Of a DNA stretch of 64,000 nucleotides, positions 40,579 to 49,286 are shown piece after piece (the first letter of the stretch is position 1; every line of letters begins with the position of its first letter). The stretch comes from Lentisphaerae bacterium GWF2_50_93. GTDB lineage: Bacteria; Verrucomicrobiota; Lentisphaeria; Victivallales; GWF2-50-93. The stretch lies in assembly GCA_001804815.1 (NCBI GenBank), contig MHBI01000108.1:40827-104826 (forward strand), given 5' to 3'. Made by a program: the position numbers and the translations under genes. The notes beneath the pieces are model-generated. The model saw only the letters and a list, made by a program, of their open reading frames with translations, was not told the DNA's origin and made no database searches.

Positions 40579-41637
40579 ATGAAAAGCTTCATTCCGGACT
40601 ACAGGAACATCGAGACTGCCGCCAGGAACAAGAGGCCGGCGCGCCTGCCCTTCTACGAGCATATCATAAATCCCGAGTCAATGGAGAACATCACGGGAAA
40701 GAAGTTCAGGGAGCTCATAAACGGTGACAGGAAGGATGTCCAGGAATATTTCCGCAACTACAACGGTTTCTTCCTGCAGCAGGAATATGACACTGTCTCC
40801 TTCGAGTGCTGCGTCGGCGGGATACTCCCGAATGCCGGAGCGCTTGGCGGACACAAGCCAGGCGCCATCCACAGCCGCCGCGAGCTCGATGAATATCCGT
40901 GGAAGAAGCTTCCTGAAATGTACTGGGACGCATTCGACAGGAAGTTCGATGCCATGAAGACAATGCTGCCACCGGGAATGAAGGCGGTAGGCGGAGTCGG
41001 AAACGGCGTGTTTGAAATAGCCGAGGACCTTGTCGGCTTCGAATCACTCTGCCTACTGCAGGTCGACGAACCTGACACATTTGCTGAACTCTTCGTCCGG
41101 ATCGGAGACCTTCTCGTCGAGATCTGGACCGAGTTCATGAAGCGTCATGCCGATGCATACGCCGTGTGCAGGATCGGAGACGACATGGGATTCAAGACTT
41201 CGACCCTGATGGCTCCACAGACGCTCATAGATAATGTAGTCCCCCAGTATAGGAGAGTCATAAAGGCCGTGCATTCCTCCGGAAAACCCTTCCTGCTCCA
41301 TTCGTGCGGATGCATATTCGATATAATGGAGGACATGATCTCCGCCGGAATAGACGCCAAGCATTCCAACGAGGACGCCATCGCCCCATACGACGAATGG
41401 ATCTCCAGATACGGGAAAAGAATCGGACTGTTCGGCGGAGTCGACACAGACCTCCTGTGCAGGATGTCGCCAGACCAGATATACGAATACGTGCTGGACG
41501 CGGCTTCGCGGTTCCGCAGGAACGCCAACGGCTATGCCCTGGGCTCAGGAAATTCCATCCCAGCATACGTCCCATCAGAAGCATATCTGGCGATGATCAG
41601 GGCCGGAAAAGAGATCAGGCGCAGGGAAAATACATGA
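40579..41637 (+). CDS. Uroporphyrinogen-decarboxylase-like methyltransferase family protein
   Basis: A 352-residue TIM-barrel protein of the UroD/MtaA/CmuA superfamily. The C-terminal metal-binding pattern LLHSCGCIFDIMEDMISAGIDAKHSNED and GLFGGVDTDLL are as in corrinoid-type methyltransferases; the arginine-rich start of true UroD is absent. It is not a heme enzyme by context. Relatives move methyl groups from methyl-cobamide proteins, so removal of methyl ethers from a sugar is conceivable, but no corrinoid protein is encoded nearby. CAGGAG precedes the ATG by 7 bases. A strong hairpin lies just upstream. Flanked by two AraC regulators on the other strand. Confidence 0.82.
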   Translation: MKSFIPDYRNIETAARNKRPARLPFYEHIINPESMENITGKKFRELINGDRKDVQEYFRNYNGFFLQQEYDTVSFECCVGGILPNAGALGGHKPGAIHSRRELDEYPWKKLPEMYWDAFDRKFDAMKTMLPPGMKAVGGVGNGVFEIAEDLVGFESLCLLQVDEPDTFAELFVRIGDLLVEIWTEFMKRHADAYAVCRIGDDMGFKTSTLMAPQTLIDNVVPQYRRVIKAVHSSGKPFLLHSCGCIFDIMEDMISAGIDAKHSNEDAIAPYDEWISRYGKRIGLFGGVDTDLLCRMSPDQIYEYVLDAASRFRRNANGYALGSGNSIPAYVPSEAYLAMIRAGKEIRRRENT

Positions 41638-41692
41638 ATAACACGAAATTCCAATGCTCCCCAGAAGAGTGTCGGATTTAGGGTATTTGTTA

Positions 41693-41817
41693 GTAGTAGC
41701 TCGTGTTCGAGCGTTCTTAAAGCAGGTACGGGCTTTAGCCTGTATCATTCCCGGAAATTAAGATGGTACATGCTGAAGCACGTACCTACTTAACGCGCAA
41801 ACATGCGCTACTACCAT
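41693..41817. repeat. Nested inverted REPs of two families
   Basis: Outer pair: GTAGTAGCTCGTGTTCGAGC at 41693 and an inverted copy ending at 41815 with stem GCGCATGTTTGCGC. Inner pair: GCAGGTACGGGCTTTAGCC (41722) and inverted GTAGGTACGTGCTTCAGC. Outer stems CTCG/CGAG and GCGCA/TGCGC differ. Confidence 0.85.
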
Positions 41818-41859
41818 ACGAAATACACCCTCACCTGATCTCGTTTCTATAATTGTAAA

Positions 41860-41900
41860 TAGAGCCGTCCAAAAAAACAGCTTGTGGTGGACGGGCTCTA
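41860..41900 (-). terminator. Hairpin starting on the AraC stop codon
   Basis: On the minus strand TAGAGCCCGTCC pairs with GGACGGCTCTA (one bulged base); the loop contains seven T. The stop TAG (41898-41900) is the first triplet of the stem. Probable terminator or REP-like end. Confidence 0.55.
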
Positions 41901-42701
41901 GATATTCTTCCTGAACGCGCTCGGGCTTTTCCTGGCTATTTTCCTGAATAGCTTGTTGAAGTGCTGCGGATCAGGTATGCCTACCCTTGTCCCGATCTCC
42001 TTCACTGGAAGCGCCGTGCATTCGAGCAGATGCCTGGCATACTCAATCCTCCGGTTGATCAGGTACCTGTTCATCGTGACGCCGTACTGGCTGCGGAAAA
42101 GTTTTGCAAGATAGTTCTGGGACAGTCCGGCGCTATGGCAGATCTCAGGTATGGAGATCTCGCGTGACAGACGCCTGTCTATTTCCATCGCCGCGCCGGC
42201 TACCGCCGTCATGGCCTTGCGTCCGAAATTCTCCGAACGCGATTTATTGATCCAGTCCAGCCAGACCAGGAATTCCTGGAGGACAAGGGCGGCGGCGTGA
42301 TCCGCATTAGGGGATGTTCCGGCCTGCTGGATCCACCATATGAGGTTCATGAACTTGGATTCGGCTGCCGATCTTGACTCGCCGAGATCCATGCAGAGCG
42401 GCAGAGAGAGGGAGTTCCCATTCTTCCCGTTCTGGACGGGGAACTTGAAATGCGTGCAGTAATGGAACCCCGGCTTTTCCAGATCATATCTGGCGTCTGT
42501 CCCCATCGGAGTGATCGTGATTGTTCCGGGCGCGATATCGTACTGGTTTCCGGAAAGCCTTATCTTCCCGCGGTAGTCGTATATGTGCAGGGCATTTGTA
42601 CTGCTGTTCAGATAACTTACGGAGAAGTTCCTGTCGGCAAGCGGATAGCGTCCGGCGCGGATGACCCTGGGAAGGACATCCATTTCAAAGTCAAAAGACA
42701 T
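41898..42701 (-). CDS. AraC-family transcription regulator
   Basis: A 267-residue regulator. The N-terminal beta-barrel sensor (LHIYDYRGKIRLSGNQYDIAPGTITITPMG) is followed by the HTH pair ISIPEICHSAGLSQNYLAKLFRSQYG and VKEIGTRVGIPDPQHFNKLFRKIARKSPSAFRK. It lies between two UroD-like genes and is divergent from the second, which it may control. The ribosome site is weak (AGCAGAGC), and the ATG at 42701 is the only good start. No signal peptide or extra domain. Confidence 0.88.
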   Translation of the reverse strand: MSFDFEMDVLPRVIRAGRYPLADRNFSVSYLNSSTNALHIYDYRGKIRLSGNQYDIAPGTITITPMGTDARYDLEKPGFHYCTHFKFPVQNGKNGNSLSLPLCMDLGESRSAAESKFMNLIWWIQQAGTSPNADHAAALVLQEFLVWLDWINKSRSENFGRKAMTAVAGAAMEIDRRLSREISIPEICHSAGLSQNYLAKLFRSQYGVTMNRYLINRRIEYARHLLECTALPVKEIGTRVGIPDPQHFNKLFRKIARKSPSAFRKNI

Positions 42702-43095
42702 GCTCTGCTTTCAATTTTCAAGATTGTTAACAATCCAAGAACATGCCTTACGGCATTGACTACAAACGTATCAACACCAATTGGAATTTGCTCGTAGTTA
42801 AGCCCGTAAGGGCTGGTCTTTTCGCCTCATACCTAGGGTGGTTTTTAAACCGCCAACTAAGTGTCGGGTTAAAACCCGACATACTTTCAAGGAAATCCAT
42901 GGATGACCGGGTCTCAGAAATGAAAAGCTTTTACACCGTCCATCCTCCACCCAAGAGTCCGGTCATCCATGATATATTATTGAATTTATACCACACTATG
43001 TTGAATATTTCCAATTGATATATTTTAATTCCATTAAAATATTATATTATTGTTTTTATACCATCATATAATAATCCAAGCAAGGAGTTCGACAC
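42702..43095. repeat. Gap with two REP pairs and a 12-bp inverted repeat
   Basis: 42737-42821: inverted pair of the GTAGTTAAGCCCGTAAGGGC family, also at 26201. 42846-42886: inverted pair of AAACCGCC and CGTCGGGTTAAAACCCGAC types. 42899-42910 and 42959-42970: perfect inverted arms ATGGATGACCGG, 48 bases apart. The last 100 bases are A/T-rich promoter sequence before the UroD-like gene. Confidence 0.75.
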
Positions 43096-44046
43096 ATGAC
43101 ATCACGCGAACGTTTCATTGCGGCGCTCGAGCGAAGGCCCATCGAAGGAAGGGTTCCCCATTTCGAGCTTGTGTTCTTCCTGACGATGGAGGCTTTTGGA
43201 AAAATACATCCGTCACAGCGGAACTACAGCCAATGGGACCAGATGGAGGAGAAGGAACGCCAGCTGCACCGCAACGAGATCGCAGACCTCTACATCATGA
43301 CCGCAGAAAAATACGAGCATGATGCCATCTTCCTACACCCCAACCCATGGAAACTCGACGAGATAGAACGCCTTGTGGACATCATCCGTGAAAAGAGCGG
43401 TGACAAATACTTCCTCATGCTCCACGGCGACGCCACGTACGGCATTCCGGACGGGGACCACATGGTCGACTTCTCATACAGGATCGTCGACGAACCCGAC
43501 GTCCTTAAAAAAGATGCTGAGCGGATGGTCAATGAAACCCTTGAACGAGGGGAAAAGCTGAAGCGGAAGGGTGGAATCGACGGCTTCGCGCTCTGCAGCG
43601 ACTACTGCCTGAACACCGGACCGTTCTTCAGTCCGGAACAGTTCGCGGAATTTGTCACGCCGTATCTGAGCAAGCTCATCAAGGGATACCGCGACATTGG
43701 ATATTACACCATCAAGCACACCGACGGCAACATCATGCCGATAATCGACCAGCTTGTAGGCGCGAAACCGCATGCGCTGCACTCGCTGGATCCGCAGGCT
43801 GGAGTCGACATCGCCGAAGTAAAGAGGCTGTACGGCGACCAGGTCTGCCTGATTGGAAACGTAAACTGCGGACTTCTCCAGACAGGTACGGACGAAGAAG
43901 CGAGGAATTCCGCGCGCTACGCCCTGAAATCCGGGATGCCCGGCGGCGGATACATCTTCTCTACGAGCAACTGCGTGTATACGGGAATGCAGCTCTCCCG
44001 CTACGAGATGATCTTAGACGTGTGGAGAAAAGAAGGGAATTACTGA
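43096..44046 (+). CDS. UroD-like methyltransferase family protein
   Basis: A 316-residue member beginning MTSRERFIAALERRPIEGRVPHFE, the usual start of the MtaA/CmuA-like branch. The zinc-ligand region reads YTIKHTDGNIMPIIDQLVGAKPHALHSLDPQAGVD, with KHTDGN in place of HSCG, so the metal site is altered; the late CLIGNVNCG supplies a Cys. AAGGAG precedes the ATG by about 8 bases. Divergent from an AraC regulator and shorter than the other three copies. The substrate is unknown. Confidence 0.82.
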   Translation: MTSRERFIAALERRPIEGRVPHFELVFFLTMEAFGKIHPSQRNYSQWDQMEEKERQLHRNEIADLYIMTAEKYEHDAIFLHPNPWKLDEIERLVDIIREKSGDKYFLMLHGDATYGIPDGDHMVDFSYRIVDEPDVLKKDAERMVNETLERGEKLKRKGGIDGFALCSDYCLNTGPFFSPEQFAEFVTPYLSKLIKGYRDIGYYTIKHTDGNIMPIIDQLVGAKPHALHSLDPQAGVDIAEVKRLYGDQVCLIGNVNCGLLQTGTDEEARNSARYALKSGMPGGGYIFSTSNCVYTGMQLSRYEMILDVWRKEGNY

Positions 44047-44364
44047 CCACAGAACATCCTCCGTCGCTGAAAAGCTATGGAGGACAAGCAGAGGCACAAG
44101 GTTTATTGATTTTAAATTCAACGGAGGGCGGGTTTTCCTACCCGCCAAATTCTAATTCTAATGGCGGAACATACGGGAAAACTGGTAGATATCTGAACGT
44201 ATTCGACCAGGAGCCTCTGAAGTTCAGGTTTACAGAGAAGAATCTGCGCCGCATATCATATTAATTATTATATGGTTATATCTAATTTACATCATTTTGA
44301 TATATTTTACTTGTTTTTTCCTGCATGCCCAGCTATTTTAGATTAACAAAGAAAAGGGCATTGC
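44047..44364. other. Gap: REP, possible gene relic, promoter
   Basis: 44055-44090 has a CCTCC/GGAGG imperfect palindrome. 44123-44146 is a GGAGGGCGGG REP. 44164-44264 reads GKTGRYLNVFDQEPLKFRF and then TEKNLRRISY-stop in one frame with normal codon use, which may be the C-terminal relic of a lost gene. The last 100 bases are A/T-rich promoter of the regulator. Confidence 0.4.
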
Positions 44365-45447
44365 ATGAAAAGAAGCAAATGCGTCCTGGTTGCCGAACGG
44401 CTTGCGGAAAGAATAACGAAGGGAGATTATACCGTAAACGGATTTCCTTCCGAGCGGAAGCTTGCAGACGAAATGGGAGTTACACAAAAGACCGCCCGCA
44501 AAGCAATCCAGCAGATTGTTGACGAGGGGCTTGTACACCGCCTGCCGAATGGACGGCTCAAGGTCATGAACGGCGGAAAAGGCAGCAAGGAGGGTTTTAA
44601 GCAGATTGCGTTCCTGACACCCGAATGGTACTCTCCGGTTATCCTGCTTCTGCAGGACGCTCTCCTTAAAATCTCCCATAGCATGAATTTCACCATGAGA
44701 ATAGTCCCCTATTTCCATAATGACGATCCGGTGATAAAAAATACGATCAGCGGCTTCGACTGCACTTTCATGGTGACAAGCGAAGAGCCTGCGGCAAAAA
44801 CGATAATTCCTGAAATTAAAAATTGCAGGAGACCTGTCATCAGCCTAACCAACGACTGGAGCCGCCAGGGAATTCCTTCCATCCTGCTTCATAATCCTCT
44901 GTTCATGACAAGGATGCTGGAGCACCTGAATTCCCTCGGGCACAGGCGCATTGACTGCCTTAACGTCCAGCCTTACATATCAATTGTTCCGGAAAACATC
45001 TCATCCTGGAAATCCTGGCTGTCATCACACGGCTTGAAAGGAAGGCTCTTCAACAAGCCGGTTGAACCGGGCACCTACACGCTTCCAGCCGCATATGAAC
45101 TTGTTGACAGGCTCATAAAGGAGAAGAAATTCGACAGCAGGGCGCTGGTATGCGTGACATCCAAGGCCGCAATCGGAGCTATTCGGGCGATGGCGGACAA
45201 CGGAATCCGCGCCGGGCATGATGTGGCGGTATGCACAATCGGGGCTATCGAGGATTTCCCTGGAAGCTTTGAATATTCAATTCCCAGCCTGACATCCATC
45301 GCCACTCCGGATCCAGGACCTTTTCTGTCCGCATGCATCAGGCAGGCGAAGACAGGAAAATGGAAAGGCCCTCTGCTGATCTCTCCTGAAAATGCGGAAG
45401 TCGCAGTACGCGAATCGACCGTACCGGGAATAAGGAGGGTGTCATGA
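44365..45447 (+). CDS. GntR/LacI-type transcription regulator (type 2)
   Basis: A 360-residue paralogue of the regulator at 14710. Winged helix MKRSKCVLVAERLAERI; GFPSERKLADEMGVTQKTARKAIQQIV; LVHRLPNGRL; then the LacI-like sensor (HLNSLGHRRIDCLNVQPYISIVPENIS; SRALVCVTSKAAIGAIRAM; SLTSIATPDPGPF). AAGGG lies 7 bases before the ATG. Its stop overlaps the next pilin start (ATGA, 45444-45447), the same join as at 12293 and 15810. Downstream genes are GH16 and a sulfatase, so it probably responds to their sugar product. Confidence 0.92.
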   Translation: MKRSKCVLVAERLAERITKGDYTVNGFPSERKLADEMGVTQKTARKAIQQIVDEGLVHRLPNGRLKVMNGGKGSKEGFKQIAFLTPEWYSPVILLLQDALLKISHSMNFTMRIVPYFHNDDPVIKNTISGFDCTFMVTSEEPAAKTIIPEIKNCRRPVISLTNDWSRQGIPSILLHNPLFMTRMLEHLNSLGHRRIDCLNVQPYISIVPENISSWKSWLSSHGLKGRLFNKPVEPGTYTLPAAYELVDRLIKEKKFDSRALVCVTSKAAIGAIRAMADNGIRAGHDVAVCTIGAIEDFPGSFEYSIPSLTSIATPDPGPFLSACIRQAKTGKWKGPLLISPENAEVAVRESTVPGIRRVS

Positions 45448-46274
45448 AGCCATCAACTATTAATTATTTTTCTTCAAGGAAGAAAAATAATATCTTCACT
45501 CTGATTGAATTACTTGTCGTAATTGCTATCATCGCAATCCTCGCCGCGCTGCTCCTTCCTGCGCTCAACGAGGCGAAGGAGACGGCCAAGGAGGCGGTGT
45601 GCAAGAGCAACCAGAAGCAGATCAGCACAGGCCTGCTCTGCTATTCCATGGACTATAATTCCTATGTTATGATCAGTTGGACAAACGATGGGGGGACTAT
45701 CTACCACTGGCCTCGCTTCCTTTCCGGGACACAGTCCACAGGTTCCGGGATAGGCGTTGACGGACAGGCTTATGTTCCGAAAAGTCCTGCATACGGATGT
45801 CCGTCAAATCCGCATTACCCGGACGACATGGGCCTATATGGCGACACCAATTATTCCTACGGCATGTACAGAGACAGCGTAGCCAGGCATACCGGCGCAA
45901 CATACAAATGGAACTTCATGCAATCGGTATTGATGACTGAACCTCCGGACACCCGTCCCGCCTGCAGGATGCACAATCTCAACCGTGTGCTCAAACCGGA
46001 TAAGATCGTATTTCTGGGCGACTCAATGTCGGACAGGGACTGGGGAGGAGACGGCACGCGCACCAGGAGGATGATCGGCGTCATATGCCCGAGCGGAATC
46101 GGAGGTGATGCTTCAGATTGGAACGGAGGGCTGCACCTGCTCCACAAGAAAGGGGCTAACGTTTCTTTCTTCGACGGCCATGTCGAAAAATTGAACAAGG
46201 AGGATCTTTATAATGACACCGCTTCAAAATGGAAATATTTCTACCTCAAGGATGGGACACGGTTCAATTACTGA
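45444..46274 (+). CDS. Prepilin-like protein coupled to regulator
   Basis: A 276-residue pilin-like protein: leader MKPSTINYFSSRKKNNI, then FTLIELLVVIAIIAIL, CKSNQKQISTGLLCYSMDYN, a variable middle, and HKKGANVSFFDGHVEK (H-X9-DG) with the tail YNDTASKWKYFYLKDGTRFNY shared with 13708. AAGGAGG lies 7 bases before the ATG, inside the regulator gene. The leader codons form hairpin 45463-45491. It is followed 73 bases later by a secreted GH16 enzyme, which puts pilin, enzyme and regulator in one probable operon. Confidence 0.93.
   Translation: MKPSTINYFSSRKKNNIFTLIELLVVIAIIAILAALLLPALNEAKETAKEAVCKSNQKQISTGLLCYSMDYNSYVMISWTNDGGTIYHWPRFLSGTQSTGSGIGVDGQAYVPKSPAYGCPSNPHYPDDMGLYGDTNYSYGMYRDSVARHTGATYKWNFMQSVLMTEPPDTRPACRMHNLNRVLKPDKIVFLGDSMSDRDWGGDGTRTRRMIGVICPSGIGGDASDWNGGLHLLHKKGANVSFFDGHVEKLNKEDLYNDTASKWKYFYLKDGTRFNY
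45463..45491 (+). other. Leader hairpin in pilin
   Basis: Perfect 13-bp stem ATTATTTTTCTTC with GAAGAAAAATAAT, three-base loop AAG. Confidence 0.75.
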
Positions 46275-46347
46275 AGCAGGCCGTGCTCCAAAGCGACGAT
46301 ATTATGATCCGCTGTAAAATAATCAATGAGATAAAGGAGGCCAAATA

Positions 46348-47691
46348 ATGAAGAATTCCCTGACATGTTTCCTGTTAACCATATTGGCGTTCCAGTTATG
46401 CTCACAGGAGAAAAAGATGAATGAGGAGTATCTCGAGTTCAACTACGGTCAGGATACCGGCGGAGAGGAATGGATACAGTCTATTCGCGTTAAGAAGCCG
46501 GAACTGCGCTCTGCGATCAAGGGCGATGTTGTGGTTGAATTCACTGCATCAGGAATGAAATTCGCCAAGGCGATGTGCTGGCAGCAGCCGTTGCCTACGG
46601 TACGGGAAGAGCCAGGCTTTTTCACTAAATTGTTCAATACTGTTTTTTTTGTGGACGAAAAGAAACCCGAGGATGTAGCTGGCAAATGGGGGCATGACGT
46701 GAATCTCACCCCTGGCGGCATCGAGCTCGGTCCTGACGGCCATGGCTCCTTCGTATTCCCCGCGGAGCAGTTCCCTCATGGCCCGACGAACATCCGGATC
46801 TTCACCAACGATGGCAAGGGGAAACGCGATGTTTTCGAACTTCAACTTTACAATACGGGTGGCCAGAAATGGAACGCCGGAATTCCAAAGGAGGATCCTC
46901 CAGCGGCGAAAGGGATGCAACTCGTATTTTCCGACGACTTCGACGGACCGTTGTCAATTTCCAAGGACGGCCGCGGTACACGGTACAATGCGCACAAGCC
47001 GAAATTCGGCGATTTCAGCGGCTGGCCATTTTCAGATCCGTCTGGACTGGAAAATCCTTTCGAACAGATAGACACATATTTACGGATCAAGGCCCGCAAG
47101 CCTGCGGGAACCAAAGGGTCCACCGGATTGATCGCCACAGTTGACATGGACGGCAAAGGTTTCTGGGCCATGCCGCCGTGCTATCTCGAGTGCCGTTTTA
47201 CCGCGCAATCGGCACCGGGCACCTGGCCGGCGTTCTGGACAATCACCGCGCTTGACAAAGGTAAACCGGGAGATGAACTGGACATCATCGAGGCGTATGG
47301 CGGAGTCGGCAAGAAGAATCCAAACCATTCGGGATATTCGATCGTCACCCATTTCTGGCGTCAGACTGAAACTGACGGATCGAAGAAGAAAGGCTTCAGC
47401 GCAAAGCCGAACATCATGGAACTCGGCGGGAAATCCTACTGGTCTGCGACATTCCATACCTATGGGGTGCTTGTCACCCAGAAGGACACTGTTTACTACT
47501 TCGACAATATCGAAGTTCTCCGGCATCCTACCAACGAAATGTCGCTAAACCCCCACTGCATTCTCGCCAACTACGCCATCGGCGGCATCAGCGGCTGGCA
47601 GATCGACCTCGACCGCTATGGGAACGGCTCCGACATGTATATAGACTATATTCGCGTATATCGGGCATCTGCTCAAGCCAAGGAGCAATGA
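46348..47691 (+). CDS. Secreted GH16-family endo-glycanase
   Basis: A 447-residue enzyme. Signal peptide about 1-20 (possibly a lipoprotein, FQLCS, with Cys18). An N-terminal beta-domain (about 25-175) is followed by a GH16 domain with ELDIIE: nucleophile Glu310, Asp312, acid/base Glu315. GTWPAFWTI and YIDYIRVYRA are family strands. It has little similarity to the other GH16 here outside the core, so the two probably cut different linkages or substrates. AAAGGAGG lies 7 bases before the ATG. Its stop overlaps the sulfatase start by ATGA, which ties backbone cutting to desulfation. Confidence 0.93.
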   Translation: MKNSLTCFLLTILAFQLCSQEKKMNEEYLEFNYGQDTGGEEWIQSIRVKKPELRSAIKGDVVVEFTASGMKFAKAMCWQQPLPTVREEPGFFTKLFNTVFFVDEKKPEDVAGKWGHDVNLTPGGIELGPDGHGSFVFPAEQFPHGPTNIRIFTNDGKGKRDVFELQLYNTGGQKWNAGIPKEDPPAAKGMQLVFSDDFDGPLSISKDGRGTRYNAHKPKFGDFSGWPFSDPSGLENPFEQIDTYLRIKARKPAGTKGSTGLIATVDMDGKGFWAMPPCYLECRFTAQSAPGTWPAFWTITALDKGKPGDELDIIEAYGGVGKKNPNHSGYSIVTHFWRQTETDGSKKKGFSAKPNIMELGGKSYWSATFHTYGVLVTQKDTVYYFDNIEVLRHPTNEMSLNPHCILANYAIGGISGWQIDLDRYGNGSDMYIDYIRVYRASAQAKEQ

Positions 47692-49196
47692 ACAGAACAA
47701 TGAAAAGCAAGATGTCAAAAGAACAACTGAATGTCCTTCTTTTCTTTTCCGACCAGCACCGGGCCGATGTGCTCGGATGCGAAAATCATCCCGACGTAAG
47801 CACGCCTAATCTCGACAAGCTTGCAAAGGAAGGAGTCCGCTTCGAAAGGGCCTACTGCCAGGACGGTGTATGCGTGCCCTCGCGCTGTTCGTTCATAAGC
47901 GGGCTTTATCCGAGAACTCTCGGATGTCTGGACAACGGCGACAGAAATCCTGCCATGGACAAGATTGTTTCAATGCAGAAGATGTTCCTGTCGAATGGTT
48001 ATTTGACGGCTGCATTCGGCAAGAGGCATTTCTTCCAGGCATGTGATGAAGGATGGGAAATCAGGAAAAGCCATCTCATCGAGGAGCATGACCAGGAAAA
48101 CTACATGAAATGGATCAAGGAAAAAGGTTACGGGAAGGAATTCGCCCGCGACTGGGCCGCGGAATGGGGCGGCAATCATCCGGAGGGGCCGGAGAACGCT
48201 GGAGAATTTTCGCAGGCTCCTCTGAGCGCCAGGCCGACTCTGCTTCCAGAAGACATGACAGCCGAAGCTTATACGAAAAAGGAAACTATTGAACTTATCG
48301 AGAAATGCTCCAAGGCAGATCGTCCGTTTTTCATTTTCTCATCTTTCCTCCGTCCGCACCAGCCGTACACACCCCTGCCCCGCTACTATGATCTGTTCGA
48401 CCGGAGCCACTGGGGAAAGGGAAGGATTGCAGGAGACGGAATTGCGAAGCCGCCGGCCTTTGACCAATCTCCTGAAGAACTTCCTCCGGGATTGAGGGAA
48501 CGTATGGGAAAGACAGGTCTTCCGTGGAACCTGAAGGCAGCGCATGAGGACCAGCAGATCTTCCGCGATGCAATAGCGGCATATTACGCCGGAGTCATGG
48601 AGATCGACGCCTGCATCGGAGAAATAATGGCAGCGTTGGAAAAATTGGGGCTTAAGGAAAACACCATCGTCATCTACACTTCCGACCACGGGGAATTCGC
48701 GGGCGGACATGGTATAATGGAGAAGATCGCGCCGGGGCACAACATCTACGAGGACACATTGAGAGTTCCGCTTATAATCAGCTGTCCATCACATCTGAGA
48801 AAAGATATTGCCAGCGGAGATCTGGTTGAACTTGTCGACATCTATCCTACGCTTATGGACCTATGTTCATGCAGGAATGCAAAAGACATGCAGTCTCTTC
48901 CCGGCAGATCCCTGCTGAGGCATTTAAAAGATGGAACTCCTGTCGGCAGGAAATTTGCAGTTTCCGAGAACTGGTCGCAGGCGGCAATAATAACTGAGCG
49001 ATATAAGCTCGGGATCTGGCTGGAGCCTGCAAAGAAGGGGCCGGGCGACTACCGGAGCTGGGGGAACATGCTGTTCGACCGGGAGAAGGATCCTTTTGAG
49101 CTGACGAATTGTTTCTCCGACAGTGAATATTCGGGCATCCGGAATCGGCTTGCCAGCATCTACGATGAATGGTTTGAAAATATAAATTTTTGCTGA
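47688..49196 (+). CDS. Cys-type sulfatase (S1 family)
   Basis: A 502-residue sulfatase. NVLLFFSDQHRADVLGC gives the first metal ligands. CVPSR (62-66) is the formylglycine signature with Cys62, which needs an anaerobic-type or FGE-type maturase not seen here. VIYTSDHGEFAGGHGIMEK and YEDTLRVPLI are late metal and sulfate-site segments. No signal peptide, so it is cytoplasmic, acting on imported sulfated sugar. AAGGAG precedes the ATG, which overlaps the GH16 stop; in-frame Mets at codons 5 and 9 are alternatives. Its stop TGA is the loop of a perfect hairpin (49182-49208). Confidence 0.93.
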   Translation: MNRTMKSKMSKEQLNVLLFFSDQHRADVLGCENHPDVSTPNLDKLAKEGVRFERAYCQDGVCVPSRCSFISGLYPRTLGCLDNGDRNPAMDKIVSMQKMFLSNGYLTAAFGKRHFFQACDEGWEIRKSHLIEEHDQENYMKWIKEKGYGKEFARDWAAEWGGNHPEGPENAGEFSQAPLSARPTLLPEDMTAEAYTKKETIELIEKCSKADRPFFIFSSFLRPHQPYTPLPRYYDLFDRSHWGKGRIAGDGIAKPPAFDQSPEELPPGLRERMGKTGLPWNLKAAHEDQQIFRDAIAAYYAGVMEIDACIGEIMAALEKLGLKENTIVIYTSDHGEFAGGHGIMEKIAPGHNIYEDTLRVPLIISCPSHLRKDIASGDLVELVDIYPTLMDLCSCRNAKDMQSLPGRSLLRHLKDGTPVGRKFAVSENWSQAAIITERYKLGIWLEPAKKGPGDYRSWGNMLFDREKDPFELTNCFSDSEYSGIRNRLASIYDEWFENINFC

Positions 49197-49208
49197 GCAA
49201 AAATTTAT
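49182..49208 (+). terminator. Hairpin with the stop codon as its loop
   Basis: 12-bp perfect stem ATAAATTTTTGC with GCAAAAATTTAT around TGA 49194-49196, then TTTTATA. A/T-rich terminator or stop-site structure. Confidence 0.5.
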
Positions 49209-49213
49209 TTTAT

Positions 49214-49225
49214 ACCAATTTTGGT
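49214..49225. promoter_or_regulatory. Palindrome before regulator
   Basis: ACCAATTTTGGT, 62 bases upstream of the regulator start at 49287. Possible operator. Confidence 0.35.
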
Positions 49226-49286
49226 CTATTTTGACTTGAATTTGATTTCGCCGTCATGTACCTTGCCTCATTCACGGGGAGATCTC

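Noticed and set aside
40579..41637. Heme-biosynthesis uroporphyrinogen decarboxylase
   Set aside because: The N-terminal Arg-rich active-site motif is missing, four diverged copies occur, and neighbours are sugar enzymes, so the methyltransferase-like branch is more likely.
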